Positions 1 to 4,867 of a stretch of DNA of 5,189 nucleotides are shown here, one piece after another; position 1 is the stretch's first letter, and the number at the start of each line of letters is the position of its first letter. The stretch is from Flectobacillus sp. (GTDB taxonomy: Bacteria > Bacteroidota > Bacteroidia > Cytophagales > Spirosomataceae), in NCBI GenBank assembly GCA_029865665.1, contig JARXAV010000313.1, positions 1 through 5,189 on the forward strand, in the 5' to 3' direction. The notes under the pieces were generated by a model. That model had not been told where the DNA came from, did not search any database, and saw nothing but the letters and a program-made list of their open reading frames with translations. The position numbers and the translations under genes are program-made.

Positions 1-48
1 ATCATTCAAAATTTATCATTACTAGTTGTTTCCTTCAATAAGGCAAAA

Positions 49-1263
49 TTATCTATCCACTTCGCCCATTACCAAATCGACAGAACCGATGATAGCTACC
101 AAGTCGGCAAGCATCGCCCCTCTACTAATTTCGGGTACGACAGATAAATTATGAAACGAACACGCTCTTACTTTTAGTCTAACAGGAATGTCTGCTCTAC
201 CGTCTGTACGGAAGAAAAAGCCCAATTCGCCTTTTGGGTTTTCGGCACGAGTATAAAAGTCCATTGCCTGCGGACGAATCTTTTTGGGTACTAAAGCCTG
301 AGGGTCAAACTCACGAGTACGCTTATGGTCTCCCATGAGTTGTACCAAACACTGTTCAATGATTTTTATCGACTCATCACACTCTTGTACCCGTACATGA
401 TTACGATCCCAGCAATCGCCCAAAGTCCCCATCTCTCCTTTTCCTACAGGAATATCAAATTCCAATTCAGGATAGACCGAATAGCCATCGACCCTTCTCA
501 AATCGAACTTCAAACCAGAACCTCTTAATACAGGACCAGTACAACCATAATTGATGGCTAAATCTAAAGGAAGTACCCCCACATTGGCTGTTCGTTGAAT
601 AAAGATTTTATTTTGAATCAATAACTCCTTTAATTCTACCATTTTAGGTTTTAGGTACTTGATAAATTCATCGCAGCGTTCCTCAAAACCGACGGGTAAA
701 TCATAAAACAAGCCCCCAATCCAAACGTAATTATACAGCATTCTTGCTCCACAAAGCCATTCTAATAAACGCTGAATATGCTCACGGTCACGCATGAGCC
801 AAAGGAAAGAAGTATAAGCTCCAATATCCAAGCCATACGTCCCAATCGCAACAAAGTGGGAGGCTAAACGATTTAGTTCCGCAACAAGTACTCGGATATA
901 TTCAATTCGTTTGGGAAGTTTTCCTTCCAAATCCAGCATTTTCTCCACCCCCATCACGTAAGCATGTTCCGAATTCATGGCTGCCAAATAATCTAGGCGG
1001 TCAACATAAGGAATGATTTGGTTGAAAGGCAGTGCTTCTGCGTGTTTTTCAAAACAACGGTGTAAATATCCCAAATGCGGAATCACATCGACTACGAGTT
1101 CTCCGTCTGAAATCACTTCCATCCGCAAAACACCGTGCGTTGAAGGGTGCTGAGGCCCCATCGAAAGAATCATTTCTTCCGAACGTAAGTTCTCTAATTT
1201 ATATTTGTTGGGATCTGAAAGTCGAAAATTTTCTTCCTTATATTGATATTGAATCGTCTTCAT
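49..1263 (-). CDS. nuoD: NADH-quinone oxidoreductase subunit D (NuoD / Nqo4, 49-kDa type)
   Basis: This is a subunit of the peripheral arm of respiratory complex I. With NuoB it forms the quinone-reduction cavity at the cytoplasmic membrane. The 404 residues match the usual stand-alone NuoD length (Thermus Nqo4 has 409), so this is not the NuoCD fusion found in E. coli. The signature GPQHPSTHG lies at residues 36-44, and the C-terminus MGEVDR is the family ending. Aligning by eye with Thermus Nqo4, the quinone headgroup ligands His38 and Tyr87 correspond to His43 and Tyr92 (in RLDYL), and the channel Asp139 to Asp144 (in GLDIGA), so the active site looks intact. The ATG at 1263 gives a plausible 30-residue N-terminal extension ending in SEEMILSMGPQ. 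The stop is TAA at 49-51. nuoC is not adjacent upstream: the preceding DNA is a divergent intergenic region. Any following nuo gene would lie beyond position 1. Identity is very secure. Confidence 0.98.
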   Translation of the reverse strand: MKTIQYQYKEENFRLSDPNKYKLENLRSEEMILSMGPQHPSTHGVLRMEVISDGELVVDVIPHLGYLHRCFEKHAEALPFNQIIPYVDRLDYLAAMNSEHAYVMGVEKMLDLEGKLPKRIEYIRVLVAELNRLASHFVAIGTYGLDIGAYTSFLWLMRDREHIQRLLEWLCGARMLYNYVWIGGLFYDLPVGFEERCDEFIKYLKPKMVELKELLIQNKIFIQRTANVGVLPLDLAINYGCTGPVLRGSGLKFDLRRVDGYSVYPELEFDIPVGKGEMGTLGDCWDRNHVRVQECDESIKIIEQCLVQLMGDHKRTREFDPQALVPKKIRPQAMDFYTRAENPKGELGFFFRTDGRADIPVRLKVRACSFHNLSVVPEISRGAMLADLVAIIGSVDLVMGEVDR

Positions 1264-1324
1264 TGCGTAAAATTCGTAATTTTCTGATAGGAATAGAACA
1301 GAATTTTGTCAAATTTTGTGTCAT
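1238..1324 (-). CDS. possible 28-codon upstream ORF overlapping the nuoD start
   Basis: A short open frame begins at ATG (1324-1322) and ends at TAA (1240-1238), overlapping the first codons of nuoD in another frame. Its start is preceded by AAGGAG with a four-base spacer, which stands out because the other leaders in this window are A-rich without a Shine-Dalgarno. The peptide begins MTQNLTKFCSIPIRKL and resembles no family I recognise. It could be a leader peptide coupling translation into nuoD, or a chance frame in AT-rich DNA. No conservation evidence is available, so it is a candidate only. Confidence 0.2.
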   Translation of the reverse strand: MTQNLTKFCSIPIRKLRILRNEDDSISI

Positions 1325-1389
1325 AAAACTCCTTTTTCATATAAATTAACAAAAAAAGGGCTGTAAAAAAAAGTTTTTCTGAGACATAG

Positions 1390-1420
1390 TTGTCTAAAAC
1401 TCAAACATTTACTACCTTTG
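1390..1420 (+). promoter_or_regulatory. Bacteroidota-type promoter of the rpmG operon
   Basis: A -7 element TACCTTTG at 1413-1420 matches the Bacteroidota TAnnTTTG consensus. A TTG core of the -33 element lies at 1390-1392 with a 20-base spacer, which fits the expected 19-21. Transcription would start near 1426-1428, leaving a leader of about 125 bases before rpmG. A small inverted repeat, AGACA-TAGT-TGTCT (1382-1395), covers the -33 element and could be an operator, but that is speculation. Confidence 0.7.
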
Positions 1421-1440
1421 CAGTCCTGTTTAGGAGGCGG

Positions 1441-1551
1441 TGAATCGTTAATTGGTTATTTGTTCGTTATAACTTACTCATAATCAATTTATAAGCAATG
1501 ACGATTATCGCATTACGTCATAACGATTAACGCAAAACTCATCATAAAGAA
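1441..1551 (+). promoter_or_regulatory. structured 5' leader of rpmG
   Basis: This untranslated leader of over 100 bases has several complementary segments. ATGACG (1498-1503) pairs with CGTCAT (1516-1521) around a 12-base loop. AATCGTTA (1443-1450) can pair with TAACGATT (1521-1528). CGTTAAT (1446-1452) can pair with ATTAACG (1526-1532), so the last two are mutually exclusive. A 10-codon ORF (1498-1530) starts in the first stem. Alternative foldings before a ribosomal-protein gene could mean autoregulation, but no known leader family is recognised. The sequence is AT-rich, so some pairing is expected by chance. Confidence 0.3.
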
Positions 1552-1734
1552 ATGGCTAAGAAAGGAAATAGAATCCAAGTGATTTTAGAATGTACTGAAC
1601 ACAAAACTTCGGGCGTTCCAGGTATGTCTCGTTACATTACTACGAAAAACCGTAAGAACACTACTGCTCGTATCGAGCTAAAAAAATACAATCCGTTCTT
1701 GAAAAAAGTTACGGTTCACAAAGAAATTAAGTAA
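1552..1734 (+). CDS. rpmG: 50S ribosomal protein L33 (bL33)
   Basis: The product is a 60-residue protein of the large ribosomal subunit, located near the E site. The sequence opens [18 protein letters not shown] and carries the core [12 protein letters not shown] followed by ELKKYNP and a KEIK end, which is the standard Bacteroidota L33. Only one cysteine (Cys14) is present, so the two CxxC zinc-ribbon pairs are missing and this is the zinc-independent C-minus form. The start ATG follows an A-rich stretch (AAAGAA) without a Shine-Dalgarno, as is common in this phylum. It is the first gene after the promoter and is followed 65 bases later by the DUF4295 gene. rpmB (L28), which often precedes rpmG in related genomes, is not here. 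Confidence 0.97.
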   Translation: MAKKGNRIQVILECTEHKTSGVPGMSRYITTKNRKNTTARIELKKYNPFLKKVTVHKEIK

Positions 1735-1799
1735 TTCACTTCGGTTAATGACCTTGTTGTTTCTACAATTGGGCGTTAACAGTTAACTTATCAAACACA

Positions 1800-1952
1800 A
1801 TGGCAAAGAAGGTAGTTGCAACCCTGAAAAAAGAAGGTGGCGTTAAATATGCTAAAGTCATCAAAGCTGTCAAAAACGAGCAAACTGGTGCTTACTCATT
1901 CAAAGAAGAAATCATTCTTCAGGATGAAGTTGCTGCAGCAATGAAAGCTTAA
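1800..1952 (+). CDS. DUF4295 family small protein (putative ribosomal protein bL38)
   Basis: A 50-residue, very lysine-rich protein runs from ATG at 1800 to TAA at 1950-1952. It begins MAKKVVATLKKEGGVKYAKV and ends QDEVAAAMKA. Small basic proteins of this type, DUF4295, sit immediately after rpmG in Bacteroidota. From memory, the family was named bL38 when found in the Flavobacterium johnsoniae ribosome structure, and I cannot check that here. The basic composition, ribosomal operon position and MAKK start shared with L33 all fit a ribosomal role. The leader is A-rich (AAACACA) with no Shine-Dalgarno. It shares the rpmG promoter, and the operon ends at the strong hairpin 17 bases after its stop. 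Confidence 0.9.
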   Translation: MAKKVVATLKKEGGVKYAKVIKAVKNEQTGAYSFKEEIILQDEVAAAMKA

Positions 1953-1969
1953 TTTTTTAAGATTTCGAT

Positions 1970-2007
1970 AAAGTCCCCTATCTGAACAGATTGGGGACTT
2001 TTTTTTT
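1970..2007 (+). terminator. strong intrinsic terminator after rpmG-DUF4295
   Basis: A nine-pair stem, AAAGTCCCC (1970-1978) with GGGGACTTT (1993-2001), is extended across one T-T mismatch by a further four pairs, ATCT/AGAT, closing a GAAC tetraloop. An uninterrupted T run follows to 2007. This is a textbook Rho-independent terminator and separates the ribosomal pair from ftsY. Confidence 0.93.
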
Positions 2008-2008
2008 A

Positions 2009-2016
2009 TATCTTTG
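2009..2016 (+). promoter_or_regulatory. probable ftsY promoter -7 element
   Basis: TATCTTTG matches the Bacteroidota -7 consensus TAnnTTTG and lies directly after the T tract of the upstream terminator. No convincing -33 TTTG is present at the proper distance: the nearest TTG, at 1991-1993, is only 15 bases away. The call therefore rests on the -7 element and on the need for a promoter after a strong terminator. Transcription would begin near 2022, giving a leader of about 125 bases before ftsY. Confidence 0.5.
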
Positions 2017-2148
2017 TATGATGTAAATTGCTCTCGAACGATTGTGGATAGCAATGAAATGAAGGATCAGAAAACAAACTGAATTTCTTTCGCAAGTATA
2101 ATATTACCATATATAGCAGTTCGCTAACATTAACCGATAACAAAAAAG

Positions 2149-3126
2149 ATGGGCTTATTTGATTTTTTCAAGAAAAAAGAAACATTAAACGTCGAAGAAA
2201 AAGAGTCACTGGATAAAGGTTTAGAAAAAACTAAAGACGGTTTCTTTTCTAAATTAAGCCGTGCCGTTGTTGGTAAATCAACAGTAGATGAAGATGTATT
2301 GGATGAATTAGAAGAAATTTTAATCTCGTCTGATGTGGGTGTAGAAACGACCTTGAAAATCATCAAACGCATTGAAGAACGTGTAGCAAGAGATAAATTC
2401 TTGAATACGAGTGAACTAGATTCTATTTTGAGAGAAGAAATTGCAGAATTACTGGCTCAAAATAAATCACAGGACGTTACGAATGCCTTTGCGAAATCAG
2501 ATATTAAGCCCTACGTTATTATGGTGGTGGGTGTTAATGGTGTTGGTAAAACAACGACGATTGGTAAATTGGCATCGCAGTTTCATAAAGCAGGAAACAA
2601 AGTAATCTTAGGTGCTGGAGATACCTTCCGTGCAGCAGCCGTTGACCAATTAAAACTTTGGGGACAACGTGTGGGCATTCCTGTCATTGACCACGGGATG
2701 AACACAGACCCTGCTTCGGTAGCTTATGATGCGGTGAAACAAGCAGTGGAGCAAAATGCGGACGTTGTTATTATTGATACCGCTGGACGTTTGCATAATA
2801 AGGTCAACTTAATGAACGAGTTATCGAAGATTAAGCGTGTGATGCAAAAATTCCTACCCGATGCTCCGCATGAAGTACTTTTGGTGTTGGATGGTTCAAC
2901 TGGGCAAAATGCCTTTATTCAGGCTCAGGAGTTTACGAAAGCAACCGAAGTGACTGCTTTGGCAATCACCAAATTGGATGGAACTGCTAAGGGTGGCGTA
3001 GTTATCGGGATTTCAGACCAATTCCAAATTCCTGTAAAATACATTGGTGTTGGGGAGAAAATCGAAGATTTACAGGTATTTAACAAACAAGAATTTGTGG
3101 ATTCGTTGTTCAAGAAAAAAAACTAA
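2149..3126 (+). CDS. ftsY: signal recognition particle receptor GTPase FtsY
   Basis: FtsY is the membrane-associated SRP receptor. It pairs with Ffh in a GTP-dependent complex that delivers translating ribosomes to the Sec translocon. The 325-residue protein has a short charged N-terminal segment (MGLFDFFKKKE), a helical N domain at about 30-110, then the G domain. GTPase motifs are complete: G1 GVNGVGKTTT (128-137), G2 DTFRAAA (158-164), G3 DTAGR (210-214), G4 TKLD (274-277) and the closing GVGE (300-303). The acidic A domain of E. coli FtsY is largely absent, as in many bacteria, so membrane contact probably uses the amphipathic N-terminal helix. The ATG at 2149 follows an A-rich leader (CAAAAAAG). 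It is transcribed alone, behind its own promoter and before its own terminator. rimO, a frequent downstream partner in this phylum, is not present. Confidence 0.98.
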   Translation: MGLFDFFKKKETLNVEEKESLDKGLEKTKDGFFSKLSRAVVGKSTVDEDVLDELEEILISSDVGVETTLKIIKRIEERVARDKFLNTSELDSILREEIAELLAQNKSQDVTNAFAKSDIKPYVIMVVGVNGVGKTTTIGKLASQFHKAGNKVILGAGDTFRAAAVDQLKLWGQRVGIPVIDHGMNTDPASVAYDAVKQAVEQNADVVIIDTAGRLHNKVNLMNELSKIKRVMQKFLPDAPHEVLLVLDGSTGQNAFIQAQEFTKATEVTALAITKLDGTAKGGVVIGISDQFQIPVKYIGVGEKIEDLQVFNKQEFVDSLFKKKN

Positions 3127-3271
3127 GCATCTGACGTAATGTTGGATGTTAGATTTTGAATTTTGGATTAGTTAAAATAAGTTTGTAAAGGGATATGTTC
3201 TAATACAATAGACATTTTGCAAATCTAATTCTTCAAAATAATTATAAGCAATTACACGTTGTATCTAATAT

Positions 3272-3306
3272 AAGAGCTTCACTCATGGTGAGGCTCTTGT
3301 TTTTTA
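3272..3306 (+). terminator. intrinsic terminator downstream of ftsY
   Basis: An eleven-pair stem with one G-U pair, AAGAGCTTCAC (3272-3282) and GTGAGGCTCTT (3288-3298), closes a five-base loop and is followed by GTTTTTT. It lies 145 bases after the ftsY stop. The DNA between them (3127-3271) has no coding frame I would accept, only AT-rich repetitive-looking sequence. The hairpin also lies only 28 bases before the next gene, which limits the room for a promoter there. Confidence 0.88.
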
Positions 3307-3334
3307 AGTCCATTTTTAAACTAGACATAAATCC

Positions 3335-3814
3335 ATGAAATACGTATTTGCTTTGATAAGCCTCTTCTTCCTAAATGCGTGTACAGCACAGCATACAAAG
3401 GGAAAAGTCAAGAACAAGAAAACAATGGCCAAAAGTATTCAAGAAGGAATCTGTGGGACGGTTACTTTTCAATCGGGTAATCGAATGCCTATGGTTGACG
3501 TTCCGTCTTCGGGGAAATCTGTACCAGTAGTAAGAAGCATCGAAATTTACGAACGTTGCAATATGAGTCAGGTAGAAGCCATAAACGGTTTTTATGAACA
3601 TGTTCCAACTAAACGAGTAGCGACTGTTGAATCGAATAAGGATGGAAAGTTTTGTATCTCTTTGCCTGCTGGTAATTATTCGATGCTTTCCAAAGAAGCC
3701 AATGGATTGTATGCCAATAGCTTTGATGGCGAAGGAAATATTTTCCCTATCGTTGTTGAGAAAGGGAAAATCACAACGGTTGATTTTTTGATTAGCTATT
3801 CGGCGGTGTATTAG
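3335..3814 (+). CDS. small putative lipoprotein with carboxypeptidase-regulatory-like domain
   Basis: A 159-residue predicted lipoprotein of unknown specific function. Residues 1-15 form a signal peptide with a hydrophobic core (VFALISLFFL) ending in LNAC, so Cys16 would be the lipidated residue. Asn at -2 is slightly off the usual lipobox. After a lysine-rich linker (22-33), residues 38-155 resemble the carboxypeptidase regulatory-like / transthyretin-type beta-sandwich common in Bacteroidota envelope proteins: a GTVTFQSGNRMPMV strand pair near the start and the typical DGKFCISLPAGNYSM turn at 103-117. Three further cysteines (40, 75, 107) could form one disulfide. Such domains usually serve as binding or structural modules. 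The gene stands alone between the ftsY terminator and the palindrome-bounded islet. The antisense frame over the same region shows no family features. Confidence 0.8.
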   Translation: MKYVFALISLFFLNACTAQHTKGKVKNKKTMAKSIQEGICGTVTFQSGNRMPMVDVPSSGKSVPVVRSIEIYERCNMSQVEAINGFYEHVPTKRVATVESNKDGKFCISLPAGNYSMLSKEANGLYANSFDGEGNIFPIVVEKGKITTVDFLISYSAVY

Positions 3815-3818
3815 GTGC

Positions 3819-3837
3819 AAAGATTATAAATCTTTTT
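3819..3837 (+). terminator. weak terminator-like hairpin after the lipoprotein gene
   Basis: A seven-pair, mostly A-T stem, AAAGATT (3819-3825) and AATCTTT (3829-3835), around an ATA loop runs into two further T residues. It begins five bases after the lipoprotein stop. It is weak alone but may act together with the palindrome 6 bases downstream. Confidence 0.35.
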
Positions 3838-3842
3838 CCATT

Positions 3843-3869
3843 CTCTTTCGGATTGCAAATCCGAAAGAG
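3843..3869. repeat. palindromic repeat copy 1 (REP-like)
   Basis: A 12-base arm CTCTTTCGGATT and its exact reverse complement at 3858-3869 flank a GCA spacer. It lies between the convergent lipoprotein and 49-residue genes. Copy 2 at 4788-4811 shares TTTCGGATT, then GCAAATCCGAAAGAGC; the two differ by a single T at the centre. Sharing sequence with a distant copy shows it is a dispersed repeat and not merely a local terminator. No T tract follows on either strand, though the hairpin could still stabilise 3' ends of both transcripts. Confidence 0.85.
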
Positions 3870-3876
3870 CGGTTAT

Positions 3877-4026
3877 TTATTGTGGCGTAATGATTTCAAT
3901 TTTACCGTCCACAGAAACTGCCATTTTCTGGTGGTTACGTTTTTTGGTTTCAACCAGTTTTTGAGCCGCTATTTTTAAGCCTTCAATAATTGTATTTTGG
4001 AGTTCTTTTATATTAGCATATTCCAT
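3877..4026 (-). CDS. 49-residue candidate antitoxin / partner of the zeta-type kinase
   Basis: A short gene runs from ATG at 4026-4024 to TAA at 3879-3877. The protein starts MEYANIKELQNTIIEGLKIA, continues with a basic stretch KLVETKKRNHQK, and ends SVDGKIEIITPQ. The first 30 residues look helical and amphipathic, and the tail reads as a short beta hairpin (MAVSVDGKIEII). I recall similar small proteins, a helix followed by lysine-rich residues and a DGKI/V tail, next to COG4185 zeta-family genes in Bacteroidota, usually upstream. Here the start codon lies inside the kinase gene, overlapping its last 14 bases in another frame, so the two are probably cotranscribed and translationally coupled. 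The antitoxin role is inferred from position, size and this resemblance. No DNA-binding domain is evident. Confidence 0.65.
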   Translation of the reverse strand: MEYANIKELQNTIIEGLKIAAQKLVETKKRNHQKMAVSVDGKIEIITPQ

Positions 4027-4591
4027 TTTGTAGTAAATTAAAAAGTGAATGATTGGCTATTTCAATAGCTGTATTTTTGGTTTTGTTACATATCAGCGTA
4101 GGCGATTTATCGGAATTATCAAAAACCATAACATTGTCGCATAAGGGCAAATAAAGTTCAAATAGATTTTTTATCCCTCTTTGGTATCGTCTTTCTATGA
4201 CTTCGGTAGGTATACTATGCCCGCCTTCACTTACTCTTAGGGCTACTCTGTGTTTGGCAAGTTCGATACTATTGAGCCAAAAGAATAATAAGGTAACTGT
4301 ATAATTTTTCTCTTGGGCTTTTTTCACCGTTTGTGCAAATGACTTGGTAGCAAGAGTCGTTTCAAAAGCAAAATCTACGTTTTTATACAAAAGTTCCTCT
4401 ATACGGTGCAACATGATTCGACCCGCTTCAAAACTTACATTTTCGGGCTGAAATGGCGAAAGTCCTTTGGCTATTTCATCGGCATTTACAAACTCTTTAC
4501 AATTTAAAATAGTCGGTAAAATACTATACGATGCTGTAGTTTTACCTGCTCCATTACACCCTGCGATGATATATAAATTTTTACTTATCAT
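4013..4591 (-). CDS. zeta-toxin-family P-loop kinase (COG4185-like)
   Basis: A 192-residue P-loop NTPase of the zeta toxin / COG4185 predicted ATPase group. Walker A is GCNGAGKTT (11-19) right after the first strand LYIIA. NADEIA (36-41) places Asp38 where zeta toxins carry their catalytic aspartate. FETT (76-79) follows the next strand, and the RVSEGGHSIP...RRYQRG block (119-139) holds the conserved glycine-histidine turn and arginines typical of the subgroup. Classical zeta toxins phosphorylate UDP-N-acetylglucosamine and block peptidoglycan synthesis; whether this branch uses that substrate is not known to me. All motifs are intact, so the gene is not obviously decayed. The ATG at 4591 is preceded by AATA and a TTGTTTA/TAAACAA inverted repeat. 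It overlaps the downstream 49-residue gene by 14 bases. The palindromes on either side suggest a separately acquired module. Confidence 0.9.
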   Translation of the reverse strand: MISKNLYIIAGCNGAGKTTASYSILPTILNCKEFVNADEIAKGLSPFQPENVSFEAGRIMLHRIEELLYKNVDFAFETTLATKSFAQTVKKAQEKNYTVTLLFFWLNSIELAKHRVALRVSEGGHSIPTEVIERRYQRGIKNLFELYLPLCDNVMVFDNSDKSPTLICNKTKNTAIEIANHSLFNLLQNGIC

Positions 4592-4787
4592 TATTCGATC
4601 TTGTTTATTTAAACAATAACCTTTTGTAGTTCTTGTCCAATTGCTATCAGTTCGTTATTACACCAACTTATTTTGCCCCATTACTTATCTGATAAATTAT
4701 GAAGTTGCTAAATTACCATTTTTATCTTGGTTTAGGATAGTCAAGTTGATTGGTTTTTTATTTGTCCATTGATTGGGTGCTAGACAG
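4592..4787. other. gap upstream of the zeta-type gene with no acceptable gene
   Basis: Apart from the inverted repeat at 4601-4616, I see no complete gene. On the minus strand two open stretches lack a usable start but read somewhat like protein: one ending INLTILNQDKNGNLATS before a stop near 4693, and one reading ISWCNNELIAIGQELQ before a stop near 4610. They could be remnants of an older gene or chance. A conventional upstream antitoxin, the usual position for zeta partners, is not intact here. Confidence 0.4.
4601..4616. promoter_or_regulatory. inverted repeat before the zeta-type gene (possible operator)
   Basis: TTGTTTA (4601-4607) and TAAACAA (4610-4616) are exact inverted arms around TT, ending ten bases before the kinase start codon. 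The position would suit an autoregulatory operator or a short hairpin limiting translation. The arms are AT-rich, so chance is possible, and I found no clear TAnnTTTG -7 element on the minus strand in this gap. Confidence 0.3.
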
Positions 4788-4811
4788 CTTTCGGATTTGC
4801 AAATCCGAAAG
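4788..4811. repeat. palindromic repeat copy 2 (REP-like), perfect 24-bp palindrome
   Basis: CTTTCGGATTTG (4788-4799) is followed directly by its exact reverse complement (4800-4811). The sequence continues GAGC-side as in copy 1 (shared through 4814). It sits between the gap upstream of the zeta-type gene and the glnS terminator. Together with copy 1 it brackets a segment of about 970 bp. The form fits a REP-type palindrome of the kind spread by RAYT transposases; no such transposase is in this window. Confidence 0.88.
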
Positions 4812-4814
4812 AGC

Positions 4815-4852
4815 AAAAAAGCTCCTCAAACCAAACGTCTGAGGAGCTTTTT
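4815..4852 (-). terminator. strong intrinsic terminator after glnS
   Basis: Arms GCTCCTCA (4821-4828) and TGAGGAGC (4840-4847) pair perfectly and are extended by flanking A/T runs to about 13 pairs, around an 11-base loop. Read on the minus strand, the stem is followed by six T residues (complement of 4815-4820), as expected for termination of glnS 15 bases after its stop. The plus strand also has a T run, so it may work in both directions. Confidence 0.9.
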
Positions 4853-4867
4853 ATGAGTAATCAATGC

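Noticed and set aside
1..48. Start of a nuoE-like gene on the minus strand downstream of nuoD
   Set aside because: One ATG in this stretch opens only a five-codon frame, and another at 5-3 leaves just five visible bases, so nothing can be supported.
325..528. 67-codon plus-strand frame inside nuoD
   Set aside because: It lies fully antisense to a secure, conserved gene and shows no family features.
1032..1349. 105-codon plus-strand frame across the nuoD 5' end and the intergenic region
   Set aside because: Mostly antisense to nuoD, with low-complexity residues in the tail; it is a shadow frame.
2027..2055. ATTGCT/AGCAAT inverted repeat in the ftsY leader as a riboswitch
   Set aside because: Only six pairs around a 17-base loop, with no known riboswitch core; chance is sufficient.
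2130..2372. 80-codon minus-strand frame antisense to the ftsY N-terminus
   Set aside because: Serine-rich product of antisense lysine/glutamate codons; no independent evidence for expression.
2925..3113. 62-codon minus-strand frame antisense to the ftsY C-terminus
   Set aside because: Overlaps the conserved G4-G5 region of ftsY, which explains the sequence constraint.
3371..3820. 149-codon open frame on the minus strand antisense to the lipoprotein gene
   Set aside because: It has no recognisable domain, is rich in Arg/Ile/Phe/His as expected from antisense reading, and the plus-strand frame has a signal peptide, lipobox and domain features.
3843..4814. CRISPR-like repeat array
   Set aside because: Only two repeat copies, about 920 bases apart with genes between them, and the units are palindromes, so a REP-like element fits better.
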